Origin: Mucilaginibacter xinganensis
Lineage (GTDB): Bacteria; Bacteroidota; Bacteroidia; Sphingobacteriales; Sphingobacteriaceae
Assembly (NCBI GenBank): GCA_026225055.1
Contig: JAMFSA010000254.1
Span: forward strand, 62,001 to 126,000
Direction of reading: 5' to 3'
Length of the DNA: 64,000 nt
Shown here: positions 1 through 7,855 of the stretch, piece by piece
How positions within the stretch are numbered: position 1 is the stretch's first letter
Layout of the letters: every line of letters begins with the position of its first letter
Translations under genes and position numbers: made by a program
The notes under the pieces: model-generated
Seen by the model: the letters and a program-made list of their open reading frames with translations, nothing else
Told to the model about the DNA's origin: nothing
The model's database searches: none

Positions 1-71
1 AATAGAAAACCAAAAATAGCTATTAAGTAACCATCCTTATTTATATCAGATAATAAACTAAATAAAAAATT

Positions 72-1205
72 ATGAAAAGAATGATCTTATTGGCTTTGGG
101 TTTAGTACCGGCAGCGGTATGGGCTCAAAGTAACAGCTTTGTATTAAACGCAAAAGTTGAACAGGCTGCAGCACCTGCTAAAGCCTACCTTATTTACCGG
201 TCTGAAGATAAATTGATAACTGATTCAGCAGTGGTTAATAAATGTGTTTTTAAATTTGCAGGTACATTAACCGACCCGGTAAGGGCGCAGTTAGTGCTTG
301 ACCATACAGGTATAGGACTGTCGAAATTAGGTCGCGATGCCGATGTGGTTGTTGTATACCTTGAAAAAGGCGAAATAGGCGTAACAGCAAAGGACTCTGT
401 TAAAAACGCGGTGTTTAAGGGTTCAAGGCTTAACGATGAAAACAAAGCCTACAAAACATTAACACAGGCACCCGACAAAGATATAGCAGCGCTCAATGAA
501 GAGTATATGTCGGCACCTGCAGATAAAAAGGACAACCAGGATTTTAAAGATGGCCTGCAGGCCCGGTATAATAAGATAATTGAAACGAAGCACACCTTGC
601 AACAGCAATTTATCAGGCAATATCCTGATTCGTACATCAGTTTGCTTACATTAATGGAGGAAAGCGGCAATGATATTGACGTTACTACCGTTGAACCGGT
701 TTATAAAAGCCTTTCGGCAAGTGTGCGTAATACCGCTGCCGGCATCCAGTTCGCAAAATCTATAGACGCGGCTCGTGCTACCTCTGTAGGTGCCATGGCC
801 CCGGTATTTACCCAAAATGATGTAAATGATAAACCTGTGAGCCTTGCCGACTTTCGCGGAAAATACGTTTTGGTTGATTTTTGGGCATCATGGTGCGGGC
901 CTTGCCGTGGCGAAAACCCGAATGTGGTAAAAGCCTATGATCAATATAAAAGTAAGAACTTTACCATACTGGGAGTTTCCTTAGACCGCCCTGGTAAAAA
1001 AGACGACTGGCTGGCCGCTATTAAAGCCGATGGCTTGGAGTGGACACAAGTATCGGACCTTAAGTTTTGGGATAATGAGGTTGCCAAATTGTACGGCATC
1101 CGATCTATTCCACAAAATTACCTGCTTGATCCAACCGGAAAAATCATCGGTAAAAACCTGCGTGGTGATGAATTAGAAAAAAAGTTAGCTACCCTGCTTA
1201 ATTAA
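72..1205 (+). CDS. TlpA-like thioredoxin-fold protein with N-terminal DUF4369-like domain
   Basis: Probable periplasmic thiol-disulfide oxidoreductase of 377 residues. Residues 1-18 form a signal peptide ending in AVWAQ. Residues 20-110 resemble the beta-rich DUF4369 domain common in Bacteroidota TlpA proteins. A helical linker follows, and residues 240-377 are an AhpC/TSA-TlpA thioredoxin fold with WASWCGPC (active Cys275 and Cys278) and the cis-proline region RSIPQNYLLD. The C-terminal tail GKNLRGDELEKKL recurs in the protein at 11378-12517 and in the broken copy at 7183-7376, so these are paralogues. Ten bases separate it from the M16 peptidase, which suggests co-transcription. Family knowledge supports reduction of envelope disulfides; the substrate cannot be inferred. 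Confidence 0.9.
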   Translation: MKRMILLALGLVPAAVWAQSNSFVLNAKVEQAAAPAKAYLIYRSEDKLITDSAVVNKCVFKFAGTLTDPVRAQLVLDHTGIGLSKLGRDADVVVVYLEKGEIGVTAKDSVKNAVFKGSRLNDENKAYKTLTQAPDKDIAALNEEYMSAPADKKDNQDFKDGLQARYNKIIETKHTLQQQFIRQYPDSYISLLTLMEESGNDIDVTTVEPVYKSLSASVRNTAAGIQFAKSIDAARATSVGAMAPVFTQNDVNDKPVSLADFRGKYVLVDFWASWCGPCRGENPNVVKAYDQYKSKNFTILGVSLDRPGKKDDWLAAIKADGLEWTQVSDLKFWDNEVAKLYGIRSIPQNYLLDPTGKIIGKNLRGDELEKKLATLLN

Positions 1206-1215
1206 TATAAACAAC

Positions 1216-4017
1216 ATGAAACTTAAATTTCTTTTTATTTCAAGCCTTATTGCAGGTGTTATCAGCATTGCACAGGCACAAACCCTTCCGCTTGATCCAG
1301 CCGTCCGCACGGGTAAATTAGCCAACGGGTTCACCTATTACATCCGTCATAACGAAGAACCAAAGAACCGGGTAATGCTTTATTTGGTAAATAAGGCAGG
1401 CTCGGTGCTGGAAGATGAAGATCAGCGCGGGCTGGCGCATTTCATGGAACACATGAGTTTTAACGGCACAACACACTACCCGCATAACCAATTAATTGAT
1501 TACTTGCAAAAGGCAGGCGTAAGGTTTGGGGCAGATATAAATGCTTATACCAGTTTTGACGAAACAGTATACGAGCTGCCCATCCCTTCAGACAAACCTG
1601 AACTGTTAAAAAGCGGCCTGGAGATAATGCGCGACTGGGCGCACGAGGCCCTGCTTGATCCGGGAGAAATAGACAAGGAACGCGGCGTAGTGTTGGAAGA
1701 AAAACGCCTGGGCAAAGGCGCAGGCGAAAGGATGAGAAGGCAATACTGGCCGGTTATACTGAATAACTCGCGTTACGCAGAGCGTATTCCAATAGGGTTA
1801 GATACCGTGCTGAATAACTTTAAAAGACCCGTAATAGCCCGATTTTATAATGATTGGTACAGACCGGACCTGCAGGCGCTGATCGTAGTCGGCGATATTA
1901 ACGTAGACCAGATTGAAGCACAGGTAAAACAACAGTTTGCCAGCTTAAAAAACCCGGTACACGAAAGGGTACGCACTAAATACACTGTACCGCTTGACGG
2001 AAAGAATCATTTTATGGCGGTAACCGACAAGGAGATGACCACAACGGAAGCCGAAATTATGATCAAACATAAGGCACCAGAATTAAAAACAGCGGCTGAT
2101 TACCGCACCGCATTGGTACAGGGCCTGTTTGACCAGATGTTAAGCGGACGGTATGCAGAATTATTAAGAAAATCTGATCCTCCGTTTGTGTCAGGTAGCG
2201 CAGGTATATCCAGCTTTATGGGCGGTTTGGATGATTATGGCGCAAGCGTACAAGCAAAGCCCGGCGAGCTGGAAAAGGGAGTAAAAGCCGTGTGGCGTGA
2301 AACAGAAAGACTGAAACGTTTTGGCTTTACAGCCACAGAACTGGAGCGGGCCAAAACAGCTTACCTGAATGAAATGGAAAGCGCACTAAAGGAAAAAAGC
2401 AAGACCAATTCCGCCAGTTATGTAAAGGAATACCAGGCATATTTCCTGACCGGCGAAGCTGCCCCAGGGATAGATAAAGAATATCAGCTGACTAAAGATG
2501 CCATGCCGGGCATCACTTTAACAGATGTTAACAGCCTGGCCAAAATTTATATCACCAGCACCAACCGTGATGTATTGGTATTGGCGCCGGAAAAAGATAA
2601 AAGTGCCTTGCCAGATGAAGCCACAGTTAACAGCTGGCTCAAATCTGTAGAAGCGGAAAGCCTGACGCCTTATAACGACGAGGTAAGCTCCAAACCGCTT
2701 TTAAGCGCAACACCAACTCCTGGTAAGATCAAAAGCGAAGAAGAAAACAAGGAATTTAACATAACCACCATAACCTTAAGTAACGGTGTAAAAGTATTGT
2801 TAAAGCCTACCGATTTTAAGAATGATCAAATCATTTTTAGCGGTTTTGCATCGGGAGGGACTTCATTGTACAGTGATGCAGATTACCAGTCGGCAGCCAA
2901 TGCAGCCGGTATAATTTCGGCAAATGGCATAGGTAATTACAATACGGGCGAGCTAAGCAAGTACCTGGAAGGTAAACAAGTAAGTGTTAGGCCCTACATT
3001 AATGAACGTTTTGAAGGCATTAATGGCGGTACAACACCTAAAGACCTGGAAACGGCCCTGCAATTGACCTATGCTTACTTTACTGAACCCCGAAAAGACA
3101 CCGCAATTTTTAAAGGGATCATTGATCGCTCTAAAGCAGGCCTCGCTAACCGGGCCAATGACCCGAATAGTGTATTTGGTGACACAGTTAGCGCAGTTTT
3201 GGGCAGCCATAACATACGCAGAACCGGCCCGAGCCTGCAAAAGCTTGAACAGATAGACCTTGACAAAGCCTATGATATTTACAAGGAGCGCTTTGCTGAT
3301 GCCAGTAATTTCACGTTCACTTTTGTAGGAAGCATAGACACGAATACTATTAAACCCCTGCTTGAAAAATACCTGGGTTCATTACCATCGGCAAACAAGC
3401 ATGAAGATGCAAATGATTTGAATATCCACGCGCCGGCAGGCAGAATAGAAAAAACGGTTTACAAGGGAACCGAACCTAAGGCTACGGTTTACCTGGTGTA
3501 CACCGGCAAATATGATTACAGCCCGGATAATAATGTGAAAATGGACGCGATGAAGGAAGCACTGGAAATACGGCTGTTACAACGGCTGCGTGAAGACGAA
3601 AGCGGTGTTTACAGCCCGGGCGCTCAGGTAGGCACTGTAAAACTGCCTCAGCAGCGTTATAGCTTTATGGTTCATTTTGGTTGTGCACCTCAAAATGTAG
3701 AAAAGCTTATCGCCTCAACATTGGATGAGATCAATAAGCTAAAAACCGACGGTCCTCTGCAGGAAAACATAGATAAATGGCGGGCAGAAGAGAAAACCAG
3801 TTTTGAACCGCAATTAAAAACCAACAACTTTTGGCTGGGCTACCTTAACGGTCAATTACAAAACCAGGAAAAACTGGATGAGGTTAACAATTACAATGGT
3901 TTGCTGGATAATGTAAAACCCGGCGATGTTAAAATCATGGCTGGCAAATACCTTAATGGTGATAATTACATCAGATTGGTGCTGATGCCGGAAAGCGTAA
4001 ATACAGCAGCTAAATAA
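1216..4017 (+). CDS. M16 family zinc metallopeptidase (PqqL/pitrilysin-like)
   Basis: A 933-residue secreted peptidase. Residues 1-22 are a signal peptide (cleavage near AQAQ). The inverted zinc motif HxxEH is intact as HFMEH at residues 75-79, and the distal Glu lies in the GEIDKERGVVLEE segment near residue 150. Two M16 halves are present: an active N-terminal half (about 25-480) and a C-terminal half (about 500-925) without a second HxxEH, as usual for fused M16 enzymes. It probably degrades peptides in the periplasm. It follows the TlpA gene by 10 bases, and a strong hairpin terminator lies about 70 bases after its stop. Its substrate is not evident. Confidence 0.92.
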   Translation: MKLKFLFISSLIAGVISIAQAQTLPLDPAVRTGKLANGFTYYIRHNEEPKNRVMLYLVNKAGSVLEDEDQRGLAHFMEHMSFNGTTHYPHNQLIDYLQKAGVRFGADINAYTSFDETVYELPIPSDKPELLKSGLEIMRDWAHEALLDPGEIDKERGVVLEEKRLGKGAGERMRRQYWPVILNNSRYAERIPIGLDTVLNNFKRPVIARFYNDWYRPDLQALIVVGDINVDQIEAQVKQQFASLKNPVHERVRTKYTVPLDGKNHFMAVTDKEMTTTEAEIMIKHKAPELKTAADYRTALVQGLFDQMLSGRYAELLRKSDPPFVSGSAGISSFMGGLDDYGASVQAKPGELEKGVKAVWRETERLKRFGFTATELERAKTAYLNEMESALKEKSKTNSASYVKEYQAYFLTGEAAPGIDKEYQLTKDAMPGITLTDVNSLAKIYITSTNRDVLVLAPEKDKSALPDEATVNSWLKSVEAESLTPYNDEVSSKPLLSATPTPGKIKSEEENKEFNITTITLSNGVKVLLKPTDFKNDQIIFSGFASGGTSLYSDADYQSAANAAGIISANGIGNYNTGELSKYLEGKQVSVRPYINERFEGINGGTTPKDLETALQLTYAYFTEPRKDTAIFKGIIDRSKAGLANRANDPNSVFGDTVSAVLGSHNIRRTGPSLQKLEQIDLDKAYDIYKERFADASNFTFTFVGSIDTNTIKPLLEKYLGSLPSANKHEDANDLNIHAPAGRIEKTVYKGTEPKATVYLVYTGKYDYSPDNNVKMDAMKEALEIRLLQRLREDESGVYSPGAQVGTVKLPQQRYSFMVHFGCAPQNVEKLIASTLDEINKLKTDGPLQENIDKWRAEEKTSFEPQLKTNNFWLGYLNGQLQNQEKLDEVNNYNGLLDNVKPGDVKIMAGKYLNGDNYIRLVLMPESVNTAAK

Positions 4018-4089
4018 TGATAAATAAGATATGATCTTCCTGCACCAATCGTTCTTTATAAGATCAGTTAATAGTTTAATTTAGTTTGG

Positions 4090-4118
4090 ACGCCGCTTGG
4101 GTGCAAGTGGCGTTTTTT
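4090..4118 (+). terminator. Intrinsic terminator after the TlpA-M16 pair
   Basis: Stem ACGCCGCTTG / CAAGTGGCGT (4090-4099 with 4104-4113, one G-U pair), four-base loop GGTG, then a run of six T from 4113. It ends plus-strand transcription and overlaps the last codon of the convergent TlpA-like gene. Confidence 0.85.
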
Positions 4119-4668
4119 AGTTCACCAGTTTGCCTATTTCTTTCACCATTCCGTTAAATTCATTATTGTCATATAAACGGGTCAGGTATATTATTTTGCC
4201 ATTTGCATCTATTACCACGTTACGTGTTACACCACTCTTTTTATCGGCAAAACGTCCAAATATATTGGCACCCGGATCAAGCGCAAACGGATAAGTAACA
4301 TGCATATCCTGGTGGTACTTTTGCACCTTTGCTAAAGGCTCGTCGCGGTCGATACCGATCAAAACCACATTTTTATCCTTAAAGGCTTTCCATACCTCAT
4401 TTTCCAGGTGCGGGATTTCCTCACGGCAAACGCTGCACCAGCTGGCTGTAAACTGTAAAACTACTATCTTTCCTCTAAGCTTTTTTAGGGATGTTTTTGT
4501 CCCGTCGGTTAAAACCAGTTCAAAATCATCCGGTGCCTGGTCACCAACTTTTATCGTATAACCCCGGTCATCGTTACTTGCCGCTGCGGGCTTACTTTGC
4601 TGCGCTTTTACACCTGTTAATATCAAAAGCTGGAATACTGCGAACAGTGTAAATTTAATGTGTTTCAT
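4117..4668 (-). CDS. Small TlpA-like thioredoxin-fold protein
   Basis: Single-domain redoxin of 183 residues starting at the ATG at 4666-4668. The frame stays open 14 codons further upstream, but Met at 4668 is followed at once by a good signal peptide (KHIKFTLFAVFQLLILTGVKA), so I chose it. The thioredoxin fold carries FTASWCSVC with Cys78 and Cys81. The active-site dipeptide Ser-Val between the cysteines is unusual for TlpA and may shift its redox potential. Unlike its neighbours it lacks the DUF4369-like N-terminal domain. Probably a periplasmic reductase. It converges on the M16 peptidase gene, and the shared terminator lies at its 3' end. Confidence 0.88.
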   Translation of the reverse strand: MKHIKFTLFAVFQLLILTGVKAQQSKPAAASNDDRGYTIKVGDQAPDDFELVLTDGTKTSLKKLRGKIVVLQFTASWCSVCREEIPHLENEVWKAFKDKNVVLIGIDRDEPLAKVQKYHQDMHVTYPFALDPGANIFGRFADKKSGVTRNVVIDANGKIIYLTRLYDNNEFNGMVKEIGKLVN

Positions 4669-4835
4669 TTTATCGTGTTTAATATGTAAAGCTGGTATTA
4701 TTTCGATCAAAAGTTATTTATAGCAATTATAGAATTTTATCAGGTATTTCAGCATTATTAACCGGAGCCAATCGTTCACTTTTGATAAACTTTTGAGTTG
4801 ATATTTAGCAAAATTCTAAAAACAATCTATAATAT

Positions 4836-4850
4836 CTATAGTTTTTATAG
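4836..4850 (+). promoter_or_regulatory. Inverted repeat next to the leader-peptide promoter
   Basis: CTATA-GTTTT-TATAG, with another CTATA copy at 4827-4831, ends seven bases before the -33 box. Position suggests an operator. A CTATAG also occurs at 7902-7907 upstream of cysM. The nearby Rrf2 protein is a candidate ligand, but the link is inference only. Confidence 0.35.
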
Positions 4851-4856
4851 GATTAA

Positions 4857-4887
4857 TTTGCAAAGTTCATTCCTTTCTCTACATTTG
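4857..4887 (+). promoter_or_regulatory. Bacteroidota-type promoter for the poly-Cys leader ORF
   Basis: TTTG at 4857-4860, a 19-base spacer, and TACATTTG at 4880-4887. This fits the Bacteroidota housekeeping consensus (TTTG, 19-21 bases, TAnnTTTG) exactly. The expected transcript start is near 4892-4894, only a few bases before the ATG at 4896, so the leader message would be leaderless or nearly so. Confidence 0.7.
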
Positions 4888-4895
4888 CTATCGTT

Positions 4896-4973
4896 ATGAA
4901 TAAAACAGCTATCAAAACGCTATATTTTGAACCCTTGACCAAACAGGGATGTTGTTGCTGTTGTTGCCGCTGA
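4896..4973 (+). CDS. Poly-cysteine leader peptide (25 codons, six consecutive Cys)
   Basis: A 25-residue ORF starting MNKTAIKTLYF and ending KQGCCCCCCR then TGA. Codons 19-24 are all Cys (4950-4967: TGT TGT TGC TGT TGT TGC). It begins a few bases after a consensus promoter and is followed by a terminator-like hairpin at 5040-5087. This is the layout of an attenuation leader that measures charged Cys-tRNA. Poly-Cys upstream ORFs controlling sulfur genes are known in mycobacteria; a Bacteroidota equivalent is inference. No cysteine gene directly follows on this strand, so the controlled gene may have been lost, or the RNA may act in trans. The Cys run in a properly started ORF is hard to explain by chance. 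Confidence 0.6.
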   Translation: MNKTAIKTLYFEPLTKQGCCCCCCR

Positions 4974-5039
4974 GCAAACCGGTTTATCAAAAACAGAGTA
5001 ATATTCAATTCCCGTTTTTTAATAAACACCAAGACGCAT

Positions 5040-5087
5040 AGGCAGTCGGGTTTAAAATATTGCCTTTAAAAGTTTAACTGCCTTTTT
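5040..5087 (+). terminator. Terminator-like hairpin, possible attenuator
   Basis: AGGCAGT (5040-5046) pairs with ACTGCCT (5077-5083), followed by TTTT. A competing pairing exists: AGGCA (5040-5044) with TGCCT (5061-5065). The two mutually exclusive helices, about 70 bases after the leader stop codon, suit an attenuation switch. The terminator loop is long (30 bases), which lowers confidence. Confidence 0.5.
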
Positions 5088-5371
5088 ATTAAGAGAGCAC
5101 GGCGAATAGCCTAAAATAAATGAAAAACTCAGGAATTCAAATTTGACTAAGATATACCAATCTGTAATGATGGAGATACAAACCGTATGAGTTCTTTACA
5201 GGATCCTTTTTTTACCGAACACCTTTTCAAATTAACTATTAACTGATCTATAAAATAAACCAAATTATGCCTATGATAAAACAGAAGTAAGAGTTAAAGA
5301 AAAAACCTCAAGCAAGGCTTGTTAGTTTTAGTGTTAATCAGTTTTTTCAATCCCGGCTATTGCCGGGAAAT
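5088..5371 (+). other. Gene-poor stretch between attenuator and tRNA
   Basis: No convincing gene. A 19-codon ORF at 5187-5246 starts MSSLQDPFFTEHLF and could be the start of a lost gene, since it lies where an attenuator-controlled gene would begin. A perfect 7-bp hairpin TCCCGGC-TATT-GCCGGGA at 5351-5368 ends three bases before the tRNA-like gene and has no T-run. Confidence 0.4.
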
Positions 5372-5442
5372 GGTCAGGTGGCCGAGCGGTTAGGCTAAGG
5401 TATTTAAAACCTTCTACAGCGGTTCAAATCCGTTTCTGACCT
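5372..5442 (+). tRNA. tRNA-like gene with anticodon UUA (possible ochre suppressor)
   Basis: A full cloverleaf folds by eye. The acceptor stem is GGTCAGG / TCTGACC (7 bp with one G-U). The D-arm is GCC...GGC with A14, G15 and G18-G19. The anticodon stem is AAGGT / ACCTT around the seven-base loop ATTTAAA. The variable loop is CTAC (C48 can pair with G15), and the T-arm is AGCGG-TTCAAAT-CCGTT with the usual TTC. The anticodon read from the loop is TTA, which decodes UAA. The short variable loop excludes normal tRNA-Leu or tRNA-Ser. A32 instead of a pyrimidine is atypical. The CCA end is not encoded. An intrinsic terminator follows at 5496. It may be a functional suppressor, a tRNA used for something else, or a mutated pseudo-tRNA. 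Confidence 0.65.
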
Positions 5443-5495
5443 CAGCGCTTATGCGTAAAGATTCTTCTCATACTAGGTTTATAATTGGTTAGTAA

Positions 5496-5527
5496 AAGGC
5501 CCCTGCCCATCAGGGGCTTTACTTTTA
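5496..5527 (+). terminator. Intrinsic terminator after the tRNA-like gene
   Basis: AAGGCCCCTG (5496-5505) pairs with CAGGGGCTTT (5511-5520) over ten pairs including one G-U, with loop CCCAT and then ACTTTTA. It is the first strong terminator after the tRNA-like gene. Confidence 0.75.
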
Positions 5528-5693
5528 ATCTAAAAAGGATGCCAGAACTAATCCAGGAAAAGAAGAAAATATAAAACATTATCGGATCGTGGAATAGCAA
5601 ACGATTAGTTTATCCACTATCCAGCGTGAATGGCATAAAAAAATTAAACACAAATTAGAATACAATCGATAGATATTTAAATAGACAACAATC

Positions 5694-6236
5694 ATGGCAA
5701 CATTAACAAAATGGGTTTTAGACCCTTTACATTCAGAAGTACAGTTTAAAGTAAAACACCTGGTTATATCAACAGTGAGTGGTTTTTTCAGAGACTTTGA
5801 AGGTGAATTGGATACTGAAAATGACGACTTTACAGATGCAAAAATCAATTTCTCTTTAGGTGTCAGTAGTATCGACACCAATCAGGGCCAACGCGACGAA
5901 CATTTAAAGTCGGCTGAGTTTTTTGATGCTGAAAAGTATCCTAAAATCTCTTTTAAATCCACTTCATTTACTAAAAAAGGCGACGACGAGTACGCCCTGA
6001 TTGGTGACCTTACCATAAAAAATGTTACCAAACCGGTAACCCTGGCTGTTGAATACGGAGGTTCAAATGCTGATTTTTATGGTAATACCAAGGCTGGTTT
6101 TGAAATTACGGGAAAAGTTAACCGTAAGGAATTTGGATTAACATATGATGGTATAACCGAAGCCGGTGCAATTGTTTTGGGCGAAGACATCAAATTGTTG
6201 ATAAACGTTCAGTTTGCCAGGCAGCCCGGAAATTAA
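5694..6236 (+). CDS. YceI family lipid-binding protein
   Basis: A 180-residue lipocalin-like YceI protein covering the whole family domain. It opens with TKWVLDPLHSEVQFKVKHL, the usual first strand, and includes the conserved KPVTLAVEYGG strand and a GLTYDG loop. YceI folds bind polyisoprenoid or similar long-chain lipids. Many relatives are periplasmic, but this one has no signal peptide, so it is probably cytoplasmic. About 170 bases separate it from the tRNA terminator, so it should have its own promoter, which I could not locate. A clear terminator follows at 6265-6297. Confidence 0.93.
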   Translation: MATLTKWVLDPLHSEVQFKVKHLVISTVSGFFRDFEGELDTENDDFTDAKINFSLGVSSIDTNQGQRDEHLKSAEFFDAEKYPKISFKSTSFTKKGDDEYALIGDLTIKNVTKPVTLAVEYGGSNADFYGNTKAGFEITGKVNRKEFGLTYDGITEAGAIVLGEDIKLLINVQFARQPGN

Positions 6237-6264
6237 GATTTCAAATTTGATAGAACAAAGTTAG

Positions 6265-6297
6265 CCGGTGCGATAATCAGATTGTCGCATCGGTTTT
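6265..6297 (+). terminator. Intrinsic terminator after the YceI gene
   Basis: CCGGTGCGA (6265-6273) pairs with TCGCATCGG (6285-6293) across nine pairs with one G-U, followed by TTTT. It lies 29 bases past the YceI stop codon. Confidence 0.8.
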
Positions 6298-6558
6298 CAT
6301 TTATCCTGTCTTTTTAGCATTGCTGGCCAAAATAATATTTCTTTATCAGATGATAGTGTATGTTCAAGGTTAAGTAAATGTCACTTATTACCATGATGAT
6401 CGTGATTTGGAAGAACCCGGTATTTCAAACATAGGTATAGCATAAATTGCAAAGTGTGACAGTTTGTTTAACCTGTCTTATCTCACGCTTATGTTCGGAA
6501 GCCATATTAAACAGATATTCATACATGTAAAATACCAAAAGGAAAGATTCTTAAAATA
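6298..6558. other. Intergenic stretch with nothing recognised
   Basis: AT-rich sequence between the YceI terminator and the 3' end of the Rrf2 gene. I see no ORF, repeat or clear hairpin in it. Confidence 0.6.
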
Positions 6559-7002
6559 TTAGCTTAATAACGCGGCGCTTAGGATAGTCTCTTTCGCAAT
6601 CATATCAGCAATGGAGGTTTGTTCCAATATTTTCACACTGGCGTCTCTTATTTCCATAAACTTTGCCCTGATACCACAGGTGACCTCATTGTGGCATTCG
6701 TCGCACTTATGATAAAAGTTTAGGCTTGCACATGGTACCATAGCTATAGGACCGTCCGTAAGTCGTAGAATTGCGGCTAATGTTATATCCTCCGCGGCTT
6801 TATTAAGTGCATACCCGCCGCCGGCGCCTTTTTTACTATATAGAAACCCGGCGTTACGCAAATCCAATAATATAGACTCCAGAAACTTTCGGGGTATCCG
6901 CTCTTGCTCCGCTATTTGCGCTATTTGCATGGGGGGCTTATCCATGTTTTTACCCATAATTATAAGTGCCTTAATAGCGTACTTGGTCTTTTTTGATAGC
7001 AT
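6559..7002 (-). CDS. Rrf2 family transcriptional regulator
   Basis: A 147-residue winged-helix regulator of the Rrf2 family (IscR/CymR/NsrR relatives). Residues 1-60 hold the DNA-binding helices (MQIAQIAEQERIPRKFLESI) and the wing GAGGGYAL. The C-terminal half carries four cysteines at 91, 100, 103 and 109 in the pattern C-x8-C-x2-C-x5-C, which could bind an iron-sulfur cluster or sense thiols. The spacing differs from the three-cysteine IscR pattern. Cysteine biosynthesis genes lie 1 kb away, and Rrf2 proteins of the CymR type control such genes, so a role in sulfur or redox control is plausible. An inverted repeat upstream may be its own operator. Confidence 0.92.
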   Translation of the reverse strand: MLSKKTKYAIKALIIMGKNMDKPPMQIAQIAEQERIPRKFLESILLDLRNAGFLYSKKGAGGGYALNKAAEDITLAAILRLTDGPIAMVPCASLNFYHKCDECHNEVTCGIRAKFMEIRDASVKILEQTSIADMIAKETILSAALLS

Positions 7003-7052
7003 AAATTAAAATGATTGCTTAAAAATAATGAATAAACACTCCTAATGAAACA

Positions 7053-7070
7053 AACTAGAGTTATTTAGTT
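7053..7070 (-). promoter_or_regulatory. Inverted repeat upstream of rrf2
   Basis: AACTA-gagttatt-TAGTT, 51 bases upstream of the Rrf2 start. The size suits a dimeric winged-helix repressor and would allow autoregulation. Support is the symmetry and position only. Confidence 0.3.
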
Positions 7071-7182
7071 CAAACAACGATTAGTACTTATAAGAAATTA
7101 AACCGCTAAATTTACAAACTTGCTTATATTGTGAAATATGAATTCATATGCAATAGTTACTGGTACAAATAAAGGTTCAGTA

Positions 7183-7376
7183 ATGAGTGAGAAATCAAAT
7201 TTAGGCAATTGGCTTGTACTGTCAGACCTTAAATTCTGGAATAATGAAGCTGCCAGCTATATGCTGTAAGGGCTATTCCTCAAAACTTTCTTATCGGTTC
7301 TGATGGTAAAATAGTCGGCAAAAACCTTCGTGGAGAGGACCTTGAAAATAAACTAAAGGAACTATTCAGTAATTAA
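7183..7376 (+). pseudogene. Frameshifted C-terminal remnant of a TlpA-like gene
   Basis: The frame from 7183 reads VLSDLKFWNNEAA and stops at a TAA just after SYML. Shifting frame gives AVRAIPQNFLIGSDGKIVGK and then NLRGEDLENKLKELFSN to the TAA at 7374-7376. This matches the last 55 or so residues of the protein at 72-1205 (SDLKFWDNEVA, IRSIPQNYLLD, GKNLRGDELEKKL). The CxxC part is missing. It is a decayed extra copy, broken by both truncation and a frameshift. Confidence 0.85.
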
Positions 7377-7396
7377 CTAACCATGTAAACTTAATG

Positions 7397-7455
7397 AGCA
7401 GCAAGATATTAGTGAGTTATAATTTCAATTTATAAGGTCACTAATATCTGCTGCT
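7397..7455. repeat. 18-bp inverted repeat (stem-loop)
   Basis: AGCAGC plus AGATATTAGTGA (7397-7402, 7404-7415) pairs perfectly with TCACTAATATCTGCTGCT (7438-7455), leaving one bulged A and a 22-base AT-rich loop. It follows the TlpA remnant by 20 bases and precedes the lipoprotein gene. It could be an old terminator, a small mobile palindrome, or a structured 5' leader. No T-run follows. Confidence 0.65.
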
Positions 7456-7483
7456 ATTTCAATCCACCCGTTAAAAAAACCAA

Positions 7484-7855
7484 ATGAAAAAATTAAGTAT
7501 GTGGGGCATTGCTCCGGCATGCCTGTGGATTATATTGTGCGCTGTTTTGGGTTCTTGCACTTCGCAACACAAAATGGAGTTATCACATAGTGCTCCTACA
7601 AATGATACATTGTCCCTGTGGAGGATAGAGGTGCTGATACCGGCTAAATATATAGATAGAATGTCAGGTAGCGCAATAGACGCAGGGTTTAGTTCATACA
7701 GCGTTAAGTGGAACGGTAGCGGAAATTTGTCAACGATACAACTTTTGTTTCAGGCAAAAGACCGTGAACAGGTTGAGCTTTCAAAGAACAATTACTGGAA
7801 AGCGGCGTGGCGCAACAAGTTGTCATCATCCCAGAGAGAACCAGGTGGTCAATGA
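7484..7855 (+). CDS. Small putative lipoprotein of unknown function
   Basis: 123 residues. An N-terminal hydrophobic segment (about residues 7-24) ends in the lipobox LGSC, predicting lipidation at Cys25 and membrane anchoring. The remainder (about 95 residues) has mixed strands and helices, including WRIEVLIPAKYIDRM and IQLLFQAKDREQVEL, and ends in a charged tail. I recognise no family. It precedes cysM by 139 bases on the same strand, so a link to the sulfur genes is possible but unsupported. Confidence 0.65.
   Translation: MKKLSMWGIAPACLWIILCAVLGSCTSQHKMELSHSAPTNDTLSLWRIEVLIPAKYIDRMSGSAIDAGFSSYSVKWNGSGNLSTIQLLFQAKDREQVELSKNNYWKAAWRNKLSSSQREPGGQ

Noticed and set aside
5351..5368. Perfect hairpin TCCCGGC-TATT-GCCGGGA as a terminator
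   Set aside because: No T-run follows on either strand; it may instead help process the tRNA-like transcript.
5372..5442. tRNA-Leu(UAA) reading of the tRNA-like gene
   Set aside because: The five-base anticodon stem AAGGT/ACCTT fixes the loop, placing UUA, not UAA, as anticodon, and the variable loop is too short for tRNA-Leu.
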